Part shown: piece by piece, positions 17,423 through 29,226 of the stretch | Layout: every line of letters begins with the position of its first letter | Numbering within the stretch: position 1 is the stretch's first letter | The notes under the pieces: generated by a model | The model's database searches: none | The model's input: only the letters and a program-made list of their open reading frames with translations | Told to the model about the DNA's origin: nothing | Position numbers and translations under genes: made by a program | Assembly (NCBI RefSeq): GCF_000162875.1 | Contig: NZ_GG700630.1 | Location: forward strand, 822,015-886,014 | Origin: Slackia exigua ATCC 700122 | Lineage (GTDB): Bacteria; Actinomycetota; Coriobacteriia; Coriobacteriales; Eggerthellaceae | Reading direction: 5' to 3' | Length of the DNA: 64,000 bases

Positions 17423-17575
17423 GGAGATTTGGGCGATTTGAAGCCTTGTGTGGTCAGAAGCCTTGGGCGACCTAAAATCTTGAACGACCCGAAACATTGG
17501 GCGTCCCGAAGCCTTGGACGGTCCGAAGCATTGAATGACCTGAAGCTTTGGATGATCCCAGGCTTTGGGTGCCCT
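17423..17575. repeat. Tandem array of nine degenerate 17-bp units
   Basis: Nine head-to-tail units of exactly 17 bp start at 17423, 17440, 17457, 17474, 17491, 17508, 17525, 17542 and 17559. The consensus is close to GAAGCCTTGGGCGACCC. A tenth, shortened unit (14 bp) precedes at about 17409. No two units are identical, but the TTG(G) core is nearly constant. The period is not a multiple of three, and no start codon with a ribosome-binding site reads through it. Confidence 0.85.
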
Positions 17576-17714
17576 GAACGCCGCAGTCCGCGCACCGATT
17601 CCCTTTCCGTTCCGAAAGTTAGCGGCACGTCCATGTTCGCAGCGTTCACCGCATCGCGCTTCAGACACAGGTCGTACAAGCTTGCCGTTGCCATTTGTCG
17701 ATCCCTTCCTCCCG

Positions 17715-17746
17715 CATGCAAAAAGGGCTGCATCGGAACCGATCCG
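17715..17746. repeat. Duplicate of the terminator's 3' half (32 bp)
   Basis: This 32-bp stretch matches 17789-17820 with a single mismatch, 74 bp apart. It contains the A-run and one arm of the NSS transporter terminator but lacks the pairing arm, so it is a partial duplication and not a working terminator. Confidence 0.75.
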
Positions 17747-17793
17747 GCGCGATGGGTGCCACGGGTTCTTCCTGAGAATCCTGATCTTCATGC

Positions 17794-17831
17794 AAAAAGG
17801 GCTGCGTCGGAACCGATCCGACACAGCCCTT
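17794..17831 (-). terminator. Terminator of the NSS transporter
   Basis: A 15-bp stem with one mismatch (17797-17811 with 17817-17831, loop ACCGA) is followed on the minus strand by five U. It lies 114 bases past the transporter stop codon. Confidence 0.8.
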
Positions 17832-17944
17832 CGAGGCGACGTGAAGCAATCCGAGCATCGCGCGCAATGAGTCCTACACACGTCTAGACGCCGAAAGAAG
17901 ATCGTCCGAACGCCCGTATCGCGCGCAGTGCACCCCGCAGGTGC

Positions 17945-19318
17945 CTAGACGCTGAAGAGGCCGAACTGCATACCGACGTATGCAACGAGGATGATGGCCA
18001 CCAGCACCGGCGCGATGTACTTGATCATGACGGTCCAAGCGCCGGCAGCCTTGAACGCGCTGCCGTCCTTGATCTCCTCGATGAACTGCTGGGGCTTCAC
18101 GAACCAACCGACCAGCAGGCATGTGAACAGCGCGACGATCGGCATGATGACCGAGTTGGAAAGGAAGTCGGCCAGATCGAGGATGGACGAGCCTTCGCCG
18201 AGCGGCTGGATGAAGGACAGGTGGTTGTAGCCGAGGTTGATGAAGATGCCTCCGAGGAAGATGGCGACCATCGTCACGACCATCGACTTCGTGCGGGTCC
18301 AATGCGTGGCGTCATGCACGATGGAGGTGCACGCCTCGACGAGCGAGATGGCGCTCGTCAGCGCCGCGAAGAGCACGAGCAGGAAGAACACGAGCCCGAC
18401 CACCTGGCCGGCGGCGCCCAGGCTGTCGAACAGCTGGGGCAGCGTGCCGAACATCAGGCTCGGACCGGCCTTTTCCGCAACCGCATCGCCGCCGCCGAGG
18501 GCGACGAACGAGGTCGGGACGATCATGAGGCCTGCAAGGAAGGATACGAGCAAGTCGAAGCCCGCGATGCGCGCGGAGGACTGGACGATGTCCTCCTTCT
18601 TCTCAAGGTAGCTGCCGTAGGTGATCATGATGCCCATGGCAAGCGACAGGCTGTAGAACATCTGGCCGAGCGCGCCGATGAGCAGCTCGGGAGAGAACTT
18701 GGAGAAGTCAGGGGTGACATAGTACAGCAGTCCGTCGATCGCGCCGGGAAGGGTCAGCGTGTAGACGGACAGCGCGATGGCCATGACGATGAGCGCAGGC
18801 ATCATGACGAGATTGGCCTTCTCGATGCCGCCTTTGACGCCGAGCGCGACGACGATGAAGGTAGCCGCCATGAAGATCGCCATGAACACGAAGCTCGACA
18901 CGGGACTCGTGATGAACCCTGCGAAATATCCGTCGCCGGTGACGGCGGACGGCTCGGCGATATAGGCGAACGCGTATTTGGTCACCCAGCCGCCGATGAT
19001 GCTGTAGTACGGCGTGATGATGAAGGGCACGAGGGACGCCAGGATGCCGATGGGCAGGTACTTACGCCCGAAATGGGAGAAGGCGCCGATCGCCGACAGC
19101 TTCGTGCGGCGACCGAGCGAGATTTCGAGAATCAGCATCGATACGCCGAACGTGAAGACGAGCACGACATAGGTGAGAAGGAACATGCCTCCGCCGTACT
19201 TGGCCGCAAGATACGGGAAGCGCCACATATTGCCCAGGCCGACCGCCGATGCCGCAGCCGCCAGGATGAACATCCATTTGCCCGACCACGTGGATCGGGT
19301 CTGAGTCGAATCCGCCAT
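17945..19318 (-). CDS. Sodium-dependent NSS-family amino-acid transporter
   Basis: A 457-aa integral membrane protein of the neurotransmitter:sodium symporter family, about 11-12 membrane segments. The first segments carry the family signature AVGLGNMWRFPYLAAKYGGG, which binds Na+ and substrate. Later segments include the unwound TM6-like MFYSLSLAMGIMITYGSY. The ATG 19318 follows CAAGGAGAG; the upstream in-frame extension is hydrophilic and unlike the family. Bacterial members import amino acids such as tryptophan, tyrosine or leucine with sodium; the substrate is not evident. It stands alone on the minus strand, with its own terminator. Together with the alanine symporter at 58.6 kb it points to sodium-coupled amino-acid uptake. 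Confidence 0.92.
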   Translation of the reverse strand: MADSTQTRSTWSGKWMFILAAAASAVGLGNMWRFPYLAAKYGGGMFLLTYVVLVFTFGVSMLILEISLGRRTKLSAIGAFSHFGRKYLPIGILASLVPFIITPYYSIIGGWVTKYAFAYIAEPSAVTGDGYFAGFITSPVSSFVFMAIFMAATFIVVALGVKGGIEKANLVMMPALIVMAIALSVYTLTLPGAIDGLLYYVTPDFSKFSPELLIGALGQMFYSLSLAMGIMITYGSYLEKKEDIVQSSARIAGFDLLVSFLAGLMIVPTSFVALGGGDAVAEKAGPSLMFGTLPQLFDSLGAAGQVVGLVFFLLVLFAALTSAISLVEACTSIVHDATHWTRTKSMVVTMVAIFLGGIFINLGYNHLSFIQPLGEGSSILDLADFLSNSVIMPIVALFTCLLVGWFVKPQQFIEEIKDGSAFKAAGAWTVMIKYIAPVLVAIILVAYVGMQFGLFSV

Positions 19319-19716
19319 TTTCTCTCCTTGCTCGCCGCCCTTGCAGGCGGCTTCGCGAAACACGCGTCCTCCGCACGAGTCGGATGCGACGCCTTCCGAA
19401 ACTATGACGCGTTATTCTAGCGAGGAGATTCCATCGGGAGTTTTTTCTTTCGAAAAAAGTAACAAAACGGTGGCAAACGGCTGTTCGCCCCGATGGATCG
19501 AGGAGTCTCCATGGAGATGGCGCGATGAAAGGCATGCGACCGTATCCCTAGGGCGAACGCAGGGAGGGCCGGCATGCGAGATGCTGGTGAGACCCGTTAC
19601 CCATGCCGCGCATCTCGAAAACGCGCCGATCCCCTGGCGTTCGGCATCCAATGCCCCTCTATGCGCCGGGATTCGAGCATCCTATCGAGACACGTCGATT
19701 CCCTGGCGTTCGGCAT
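19319..19716. other. 398-bp intergenic region upstream of the NSS transporter
   Basis: No supported gene. It contains an AT-rich palindrome TTTTTTC-TTTC-GAAAAAA (19441-19458) suited to a promoter or operator of the NSS gene, and a pair of 23-bp direct repeats near the truA stop codon. Confidence 0.6.
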
Positions 19717-19718
19717 CT
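19627..19718. repeat. Pair of 23-bp direct repeats 69 bp apart at the truA 3' end
   Basis: Copies at 19627-19649 and 19696-19718 differ at one base; both contain CCCTGGCGTTCGGCATC. The second copy covers the truA stop codon, so the 3' end of truA appears to have been locally duplicated. Confidence 0.7.
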
Positions 19719-20676
19719 AGTACCTGACGCTCCAGAACGTCAAGCCGCATGCCGGAGCCGTCTCGCCCGCGGCCGTGCGGTCGCGCGCCGCGAGCACGTC
19801 GGCGACCCAGGACGCATCACGCCTTCCCTGTCCCACGGCGACGAGCGTTCCGACGATGATGCGGATCATCGAATGCAGGAAGGCATTGCCGACGATGCGG
19901 ACCTCGACGACGGGCGTGCCCATCACGTGCGTCGAGCGCACGTCCGCCTCGATGACGCGTCGGCAGGTCGACCGCCCCTCCCCTTCCAGATGCAAGGCGG
20001 ACGAGGCGACGCAGAAGCTCTTGAAATCATGCTCGCCCACCAGGAACCGCGCCGCAGTGTTCATGGCGTCGACATCGAGCGGAGCGCCGCGCAGATGCCA
20101 GACGCTGCGCGCGATGAGCACGGGACGCGCGTTGCCCGTGGCGATGAAATAGCGGTACTCCCGCGACGTCGCGTCGAAGCGCGCGGAGAACCCTGCAGGA
20201 CGCTCTTCGGCGCATGTGACGGTGATGCGTTCGTCCACCAGCGCATTCATGGATTTCATGAGCGTCCGCAAAGGACGGCTCGCGAATTCCTCTTCGGTCA
20301 GGTCGAAGCTCACGACCTGACCGAGCGCATGCACGCCGGCATCGGTACGTCCGGCGCACACCGTGTCGACGGCGCGACGGTAGAGCACGGACAGCACCCG
20401 TTCGAGTTCTCCCTGCACCGTCGTCACATGGCTTTCGGCCTGGCGCGCGAACCCTGCGAAGGGCGCTCCGTCATAGGCGACGCCGAGAGCCACGCAGCGC
20501 GACAACCGCGATGTTTCCAAGGCTTCTGCGGCGGAGAACACCGCACCGGCGGCACAACCATCGCGTGCGACGTCCGTCACACCGACGGCATGCGCGATGC
20601 CGGCGCACGCGACGAATCCGTCGCGTGCGCCATACGTATGCCCTTCGTCCGCACGATGGACCGACACCTGTTCCAC
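19717..20676 (-). CDS. truA: tRNA pseudouridine synthase A
   Basis: A 319-aa enzyme isomerising U38-U40 in tRNA anticodon arms. The catalytic aspartate is in CAGRTDAGVHALGQVVSF; VAYDGAPFAGFARQ and FSARFDATSREYRYFI are further family motifs, as is GNAFLHSMIRIIVGTL. The likely start is GTG 20676, nine bases after AGGAG and just past the dnaE stop codon, which gives an operon with dnaE (5-base gap). Even so, about 60 residues precede the first conserved block (ALGVAYDG), more than in typical TruA, so a later start is possible. The 3' end carries a direct repeat. Confidence 0.9.
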   Translation of the reverse strand: MEQVSVHRADEGHTYGARDGFVACAGIAHAVGVTDVARDGCAAGAVFSAAEALETSRLSRCVALGVAYDGAPFAGFARQAESHVTTVQGELERVLSVLYRRAVDTVCAGRTDAGVHALGQVVSFDLTEEEFASRPLRTLMKSMNALVDERITVTCAEERPAGFSARFDATSREYRYFIATGNARPVLIARSVWHLRGAPLDVDAMNTAARFLVGEHDFKSFCVASSALHLEGEGRSTCRRVIEADVRSTHVMGTPVVEVRIVGNAFLHSMIRIIVGTLVAVGQGRRDASWVADVLAARDRTAAGETAPACGLTFWSVRY

Positions 20677-20681
20677 GACGC

Positions 20682-23600
20682 CTATCTCCTCTGCTCCTGC
20701 AGGCTCTTCCACACCGGGCGCCCGAAGAGCGTCATGATGCCCGAATAAAGCAGGTTATCGGCCGCATCGACCTTGATCGGAAGCTCGGCGCGGAACTTGC
20801 GCCCGTCGGACTGCTCCACGTATAGGACGACGGGATCGTTGCCCGGATAGTCCCCGAGTATGCCGTAGAGCCGCGTGGCGACGGACTGGTCGAAGTCGGC
20901 AGCGGCGAGCGAGATCTGCAGGTTGCTCGGCGTCTCGCGCATGCTGTCCACATCCAGACGTTCCACCTCGAAGGCGAGGATCTGGTCTCCGCGCTCAGAA
21001 TGCTCGAACCGGCCCTTGATCTTGACGATGGCGTCTTCCTGGATGGCTTCTTCGAAGTCGCTGTACTTGAAGCAGACGCACTCCATATGGCCCGTCGTGT
21101 CTTCGAGATCGAAGTTCGCCATCTTGGTGCCCTTGCGCGTCATCTTGACGGTGACGCTTGCCACGAGCCCCGCGAACACGGCGTTCTTGATATCGCCCTT
21201 GTGCTCCGCAAGGTCGCCCAGGTGGTACTTCGTGACCGACTCGAGCGACCGTTCGTACGGACGCAGGGGATGGTCGGAGACATAGATCTTGAGGATCTCC
21301 TTCTCATAGGCGAGCAGCATGCGCTTGTCCCACTCGATGCCGTCCGGCGCCGGCACGTCGTCGTCGAACCCGCTGTCGGGCACATCGGCGAACAGGTCGA
21401 ACATGCTCACCTGGCCGGCATCGCGATCCTTCTGGCGCTTCGCGGCGGATTCGAGCAGCGGCGTGTCGTCGATGAAGTGCATGAGCTGCTTGCGCGTGTA
21501 CCCCGTCGAGTCGAACGCACCCGACTTCACCAGCGCTTCGAGCGTTTTACGGTTATAGCATTTCGCATCCAGGCGGTTCACGAAGTCGTGCAGGCTCGAG
21601 TACGGGCCGTTGGCCTCGCGCTCGTCGATGATGGACTGCGCCACCGCCTCGCCGATGCCGCGCACGCCGGCAAGTCCGAAGCGGATGCCCTCCTCAAGCG
21701 GCGTGAATTCGAGATTCGACGTGTTCACGTCGGGCGGCAGCACGGGAATGCCCGAATGCGTGCAGCTGGAGATGTACTTGATGAGACGATCGGCGTTGCC
21801 CATGTAGCTGGAAAGCACGGCCGCCATGAATTCATACGGATAGTGCGCCTTCAGATACGCCGTGCGCATGACGAGCAGGGCGTAGGCCGCGGAATGCGAC
21901 TTGTTGAACGCGTACTTCGCGAACTTCTCGGCGTCTTCCCAGATCTGCTTCGCGATTTCGAGCGAATAGCCGTTCTCGACGGCCCCTTCGTTCCAATCGG
22001 CCTGAAGCTGGCGCATGATATCCAGCTTCTTCTTGCCCATGGCCTTGCGCAGGCGGTCGGCCTTGCCGGCCGAGAACCCGCTCATAGCCATCGAGATCTG
22101 CATGATCTGCTCCTGGTAGACCATCGTGCCGTAGGTCTCTTCCAGGATGGGGCGCAGACGATCGTCGTAGTAATGGATCTCGGTCGTGCCGTTCGCCACC
22201 TTGACGTAGTCGTCGACCATGCCTGATTCGAGCGGGCCCGGACGGTTGAGCGCGATGGAGGCGACGATATCGGAGAACCGACGCGGCGGAAGCCTGCTGA
22301 ACAGGCTCACATAGAGCGCGCCTTCGACCTGGAACAGGCCGTCCATGCCCCAGCGCATCTCGCCGCGCATGAGACGGAACGCCTCGGCGTCTTCGATGGG
22401 TATCTCGTCGGGACGGATTTCGAGACCGTGGCGCGCCTTCACGTTCTTGCAGGCGCGCGACAGCACGCCCAGCGTGCGCAGGCCCAGGAAGTCCATTTTG
22501 AGCAGGCCCAGTTCAGGCGTGTAGTGGCCGTCGTACTGGGTGATCATGCCGCCGCCCTTGGTATCGCGCTTCACGGGCACGTGGTCGACCAAGGGGTCGC
22601 GGCAGATGATCGTCGCGCAGGCATGCACGCCCTCGCCGCGGATGTTGCCCTCGATGGAACGTGCCGCATCGATGATGTCGCGCGTGTCGGCATCGTCGTC
22701 GTACATCTTCTTGAGGTCGACGTTGTTCTCCAGAGCGTCGTCGAGCGTGATGCCGAGCTCGTCGCCGATGGTCTTGCAGATCTTGTCGCCCACGCCATAG
22801 GGGTGTCCGAGCACGCGCGCGGCGTCGCGCACGGCGTTTTTCGCCTGCAGCTTGCCGAACGTGATGACACCCGCGATATGGTCGGCCCCATAGAAATCGC
22901 GCACGTGGTCGATGACGTCCTGGCGGTGCTGATCGTCGAAGTCGACGTCGATATCGGGCATCTCCACGCGTTCGGGCGACAGGAAGCGTTCGAACAGCAG
23001 CCCGTTGTCCAGAGGTTCCAGGTCAGTGATGCCCATCGCGTACGTGCAGATGGCACCTGCGGCCGACCCGCGCCCCGGACCGACGCCGATGCCGTTGTCC
23101 TTCGCCCAGCGGATGTATTCCTGCACGATGAGGAAGTAGGCGGGAAATCCCTGCTGGATGATGACGCCGGCTTCGTATTCGTATCGCTCGACCACGTCGG
23201 GGCGCGCGGCGCGCAGCTCGTCCATCGTCGTGATCTCGCCGTTGTTGCCGTAACGGTGGATGAGCCCCTTCTCGCATTCCTCGCGGAAGAGCATCTCCTC
23301 GGTGTAGCCTTCGGGCAACGGGAAACGCGGAAGGATGGAATCGCGCTCGAGCTCCACGGAGCATTTCTCGGCGACCTTGACCGTGTTGTCGCAGGCCTCG
23401 GGGAAATCGCGCAGGGCCTCGCGCATCTCTTCCTCGGTCTTCATGTAGAACTCGTCGTTCGCGAACCTCATGCGGTTCTCGTCGTCGTAGTTCGACCCCG
23501 TGCCGATGCACAGCATGATGTCCTGCGCCTTGGCGTCTTCGCGCGTCAGGTAATGGAAGTCGTTCGTGGCGATGGTTTCGAGCCCCAGATCATGGGCAAG

Positions 23601-24200
23601 GTTCGAAAGCTGCACGTTCAGCTCGTGCTGGGAGAAGCCCTCTTCCGTGGAAATGCCCTGATCCTGAAGCTCGATATAGAAATCCCCCGGCTCGAAGATG
23701 TCCTTGAACGTCTGGGCCCACTCCCGTGCCCCCGCGACATCGCGCTCGCGCAGACGCCGGGGGATGATGCCGGCGATGCAGGCGCTCGTCGCGACGATGC
23801 CCTTCGCATGCTTCTTGATCATATCGAGCGTCGTGCGGGGCTTGTAATAGTAATTGTCCATATGCGACTCGGACACGAGATGCAGCAGATTGTGATAGCC
23901 CTCGGAGTTCTTGGCGAGCATGATCATGTGATAGAGCGGAGAGCGCTTCTTCGTGCCTACCTCGGGATCTTCGGTGAAATAGATCTCGCAGCCGTAGATG
24001 GGCTTGACCTTCTTGCCCGTTTCCCTTTCGACTGCCGCGCAGGCGTCGCACAGCTCGGGCACGCCGCACATCACGCCGTGGTCGGTGATGGCGACGGCGG
24101 GCATATCGAGGTCGGCCGCGCGACGCACCATGTCCTTCACGTGCGTGGCGCCGTCGAGCATCGAATACTCGGTGTGATTATGCAGGTGGACGAACGGCAT
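20682..24200 (-). CDS. dnaE: DNA polymerase III alpha subunit
   Basis: The 1172-aa replicative polymerase. The N-terminal PHP domain begins FVHLHNHTEYSMLDGA and continues with further His/Asp motifs. The catalytic palm has the PDIDVDFDD triad (near residue 410). The finger region and helix-hairpin-helix (GIGEAVAQSIIDE) follow, and the C-terminus has an OB fold (VKMTRKGTKMANFDLEDTTG) and a tau-binding-like tail. The ATG 24200 matches the family N-terminus; 22 upstream in-frame residues are dropped. It is of the DnaE1 type, not PolC. The stop codon lies just before the truA start. Confidence 0.96.
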   Translation of the reverse strand: MPFVHLHNHTEYSMLDGATHVKDMVRRAADLDMPAVAITDHGVMCGVPELCDACAAVERETGKKVKPIYGCEIYFTEDPEVGTKKRSPLYHMIMLAKNSEGYHNLLHLVSESHMDNYYYKPRTTLDMIKKHAKGIVATSACIAGIIPRRLRERDVAGAREWAQTFKDIFEPGDFYIELQDQGISTEEGFSQHELNVQLSNLAHDLGLETIATNDFHYLTREDAKAQDIMLCIGTGSNYDDENRMRFANDEFYMKTEEEMREALRDFPEACDNTVKVAEKCSVELERDSILPRFPLPEGYTEEMLFREECEKGLIHRYGNNGEITTMDELRAARPDVVERYEYEAGVIIQQGFPAYFLIVQEYIRWAKDNGIGVGPGRGSAAGAICTYAMGITDLEPLDNGLLFERFLSPERVEMPDIDVDFDDQHRQDVIDHVRDFYGADHIAGVITFGKLQAKNAVRDAARVLGHPYGVGDKICKTIGDELGITLDDALENNVDLKKMYDDDADTRDIIDAARSIEGNIRGEGVHACATIICRDPLVDHVPVKRDTKGGGMITQYDGHYTPELGLLKMDFLGLRTLGVLSRACKNVKARHGLEIRPDEIPIEDAEAFRLMRGEMRWGMDGLFQVEGALYVSLFSRLPPRRFSDIVASIALNRPGPLESGMVDDYVKVANGTTEIHYYDDRLRPILEETYGTMVYQEQIMQISMAMSGFSAGKADRLRKAMGKKKLDIMRQLQADWNEGAVENGYSLEIAKQIWEDAEKFAKYAFNKSHSAAYALLVMRTAYLKAHYPYEFMAAVLSSYMGNADRLIKYISSCTHSGIPVLPPDVNTSNLEFTPLEEGIRFGLAGVRGIGEAVAQSIIDEREANGPYSSLHDFVNRLDAKCYNRKTLEALVKSGAFDSTGYTRKQLMHFIDDTPLLESAAKRQKDRDAGQVSMFDLFADVPDSGFDDDVPAPDGIEWDKRMLLAYEKEILKIYVSDHPLRPYERSLESVTKYHLGDLAEHKGDIKNAVFAGLVASVTVKMTRKGTKMANFDLEDTTGHMECVCFKYSDFEEAIQEDAIVKIKGRFEHSERGDQILAFEVERLDVDSMRETPSNLQISLAAADFDQSVATRLYGILGDYPGNDPVVLYVEQSDGRKFRAELPIKVDAADNLLYSGIMTLFGRPVWKSLQEQRR

Positions 24201-24373
24201 GGCAGTCCCTTCATGCGCGTGCGCGCACGCTCCCCCGCCGTCCTCGCCGGCCTGGACGCGTGCCATATGCTTGGATTCTTCGACGCGCCTATGATACCAG
24301 CCCGACGCTTCCGAAACGGGAACGGCCCTCTCGTTCCGGAAGCTCCATAGCGCCTGATAGGTCGGCTCATGAG

Positions 24374-24401
24374 AAAGGGCGCCCCTGATGGGACGCCCTT
24401 T
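24374..24401 (-). terminator. Terminator of the ATP synthase operon
   Basis: AAAGGGCG (24374-24381) pairs with CGCCCTTT (24394-24401), with inner CCC/GGG pairing. It lies 30 bases past atpC, followed on the minus strand by CTC rather than a full U-run. Confidence 0.7.
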
Positions 24402-24431
24402 CGGAAATCGTGAGGAATCCTCTTCGAAACC

Positions 24432-24701
24432 TCAGGCCGTACGCTCCTGGGCCTTGTCGGCCAGGATGATGACCTTCGTGCCGGTGACCTGCACGTAGCC
24501 GCCTTCGACGTCGAACTCCTTCACGGAGCCGGCCTCATCGAGCTGGACGCGGACAACGCCGTCGGCAAGCGCCGACACCAGAGGCACGTGGTCGTACAGG
24601 AAGCCCATCTGACCTTCGGTCCCCGGTACCACGACCATGAAGGCCTCGTCGGTGAAGCACTTCGCTTCAGGGGTCACGATGTCGCAGGTTAGCTTCGGCA
24701 T
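24432..24701 (-). CDS. atpC: F-type ATP synthase epsilon subunit
   Basis: An 89-aa subunit of the F1 central stalk. It begins MPKLTCDIVTPEAKCF and has the family GTEGQMGFLYDHVPLVSAL and GGYVQVTGTKVIIL motifs of the beta-sandwich domain. It is short: the C-terminal helical domain that inhibits ATP hydrolysis in many species is essentially missing (family members are often about 130 aa), so inhibition by epsilon is probably lost. It starts one base after the atpD stop codon and is the last gene of the operon. Confidence 0.93.
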   Translation of the reverse strand: MPKLTCDIVTPEAKCFTDEAFMVVVPGTEGQMGFLYDHVPLVSALADGVVRVQLDEAGSVKEFDVEGGYVQVTGTKVIILADKAQERTA

Positions 24702-24702
24702 G

Positions 24703-26160
<1,458 letters not shown>

Positions 26161-27075
26161 TTATTCCTCCAAAGCTGCTGCGCCACCAACGATCTCGTTG
26201 ATCTCAGTGGTGATGGCACCTTGACGTACACGGTTATACAACCTCGACAACGTCTCCACCATCTCGGTGGCGTTATCGGTCGCCGAGTGCATGGCACTGC
26301 GGCGAGCCGCCTGCTCCCCGGCCGCGGAGTCGATCAGCGCGCGGTAGATCGACGTGCGCAGGTACGCGGGCAGCAGACGTGCCAGCACGTCGGCGGGTTC
26401 AGGCTCGAACTCGATGCTCGCGGGGACGGTCTCGGTTTCGGCGGGTTCCTCGACGGCGGATGCCGTGCGGACGTGCGCCTGAGGTGCGGCCGTCGTATCG
26501 ACGGGAAGGATGACCTGCTCGGTGAGAACCTGCGTGGCAGCGTTCTTACTGTGGTTGTAGATCAGGACGACCTCGTCGATGCTGCCTTCCTCATACGCCT
26601 TGATGGCGTAGTCGGCGATTTCGCCGGCCTGCTCGATCGTGGGATCGGCAGACTGGTCCTTGAACTCGAGAACGGGCGTCATCTTGCGGAACCGGAAGAA
26701 CCCACCGGCCTTCTTGCCGCATGCGATGATGTCGACCTCGACTCCTTCGGACTTCTTCGCGCGAACGGTCTTCTCGACGGCGCGCAGAACATTCGAGTTG
26801 AAGCCCCCGGCAAGGCCGCGGTCGGAAACCACGGCTACCGCCAGGATGCGTTTCACGCTCTCATGCTTCTCCAGCAACGGGTTCTCGCTGGGCTGCACGC
26901 GCTCCGCGACACCTTGCAGCATCTCGACCATGGAATCGGAGTACGGCGCGGCGGCGGCGATGCGTTCGGTCGCATGCTTGACTTTCGCGCCGGCCACCAT
27001 CTCCATGGTGCGCGTGATCTGCTTAGTCGATGAAACCGACTTGATGCGCTTATCGATGTCGTGCAGGTTAGGCAT
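26161..27075 (-). CDS. atpG: F-type ATP synthase gamma subunit
   Basis: The 304-aa rotor shaft of F1. The N-terminal helix DIDKRIKSVSSTKQITRTMEM and the C-terminal helix NATEMVETLSRLYNRVRQG...TEINEIVGGAAALEE are typical of the coiled-coil shaft; the middle has DRGLAGGFNSNVLR. A short extra segment around residues 195-225 (rich in Glu, Pro and Thr) is not part of the usual Rossmann-like domain. It lies 13 bases after atpA. Confidence 0.95.
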   Translation of the reverse strand: MPNLHDIDKRIKSVSSTKQITRTMEMVAGAKVKHATERIAAAAPYSDSMVEMLQGVAERVQPSENPLLEKHESVKRILAVAVVSDRGLAGGFNSNVLRAVEKTVRAKKSEGVEVDIIACGKKAGGFFRFRKMTPVLEFKDQSADPTIEQAGEIADYAIKAYEEGSIDEVVLIYNHSKNAATQVLTEQVILPVDTTAAPQAHVRTASAVEEPAETETVPASIEFEPEPADVLARLLPAYLRTSIYRALIDSAAGEQAARRSAMHSATDNATEMVETLSRLYNRVRQGAITTEINEIVGGAAALEE

Positions 27076-27088
27076 GTCTCACGCCTTC

Positions 27089-28650
<1,562 letters not shown>

Positions 28651-28657
<7 letters not shown>

Positions 28658-29226
28658 TCACCTCCATCATTAGATTCCGAAAGCACGGTGCGAGCCTGCT
28701 CCAGCTTGGAGACGATGCTCGCGTCGATGCGTTTACCTTGAGTGCTCATGATGATCCCGCCCAGGATGGACGGATCGACATGCTCGCGCAGCACGACGCT
28801 CTTGCCAAGGTCGGCGGCGACCTTCTCGGAAATGAGGGTCCGCAGCTCGTCGTCGAGTTCTACGACGGTCGTCACGTCGACGACGGCGAGACCCAGCCTT
28901 TCGTCGATCAACGCAGCGAATGCATTGTTGATCTGGGAAAGTTCCGAAAAGTCCTGACGCTCGGCCATGACCGAGAGGACGCTTGCGAGCAGAGGATCGA
29001 AGCCTTCGAACACGCCCTGGGCAATGGTGCGGCGCTGTTCTGCCGTATAGGCGATCTCATCGAAGGCATCGCGCAGATCGGCGTTCCCGCGATACAGGAA
29101 CACGACCTGCTCGAGCTGGTCGCGCACGGCCAACACGCGCTCCTGGCCCTCGGCCGAAGCGGCCGAGAAGAGCGTCTCGGCATACGTCGCGATCTCTTCT
29201 TTGACGAGCAGTCGATTATGAGGCAT
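28651..29226 (-). CDS. atpH: F-type ATP synthase delta subunit
   Basis: The 191-aa peripheral-stalk subunit that joins F1 to the b subunits. The start [19 protein letters not shown] (ATG 29226) overlaps the atpF end by 11 bases; the longer frame to 29280 lies inside atpF. The C-terminal domain has [18 protein letters not shown] and [19 protein letters not shown], typical of OSCP/delta. Confidence 0.92.

Larger units (their letters stand above)
16818..17944. other. 1.1-kb gene-free, repeat-rich intergenic region
   Basis: No supported gene on either strand. The region holds the two 7-1-7 palindromes, a CsoR-operator-like palindrome (17194-17212), an AT-rich cluster of short repeats (17227-17322), a plus-strand terminator (17366-17390), nine tandem 17-bp units (17423-17575), a duplicated half-terminator (17715-17746) and the terminator of the NSS transporter (17794-17831). 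Confidence 0.75.

Noticed and set aside
17423-17575. CRISPR or coding repeat
   Set aside because: Units are directly adjacent with no spacers, and the 17-bp period is not a multiple of three.
17255-17881. Minus-strand 208-aa frame through the 17-bp repeat array
   Set aside because: It reads through a terminator and non-triplet tandem repeats, has no ribosome-binding site and looks like no family; it is probably chance.
19412-19651. 79-aa minus-strand frame downstream of the NSS transporter promoter region
   Set aside because: No ribosome-binding site, no similarity and overlap with repeats; chance frame.
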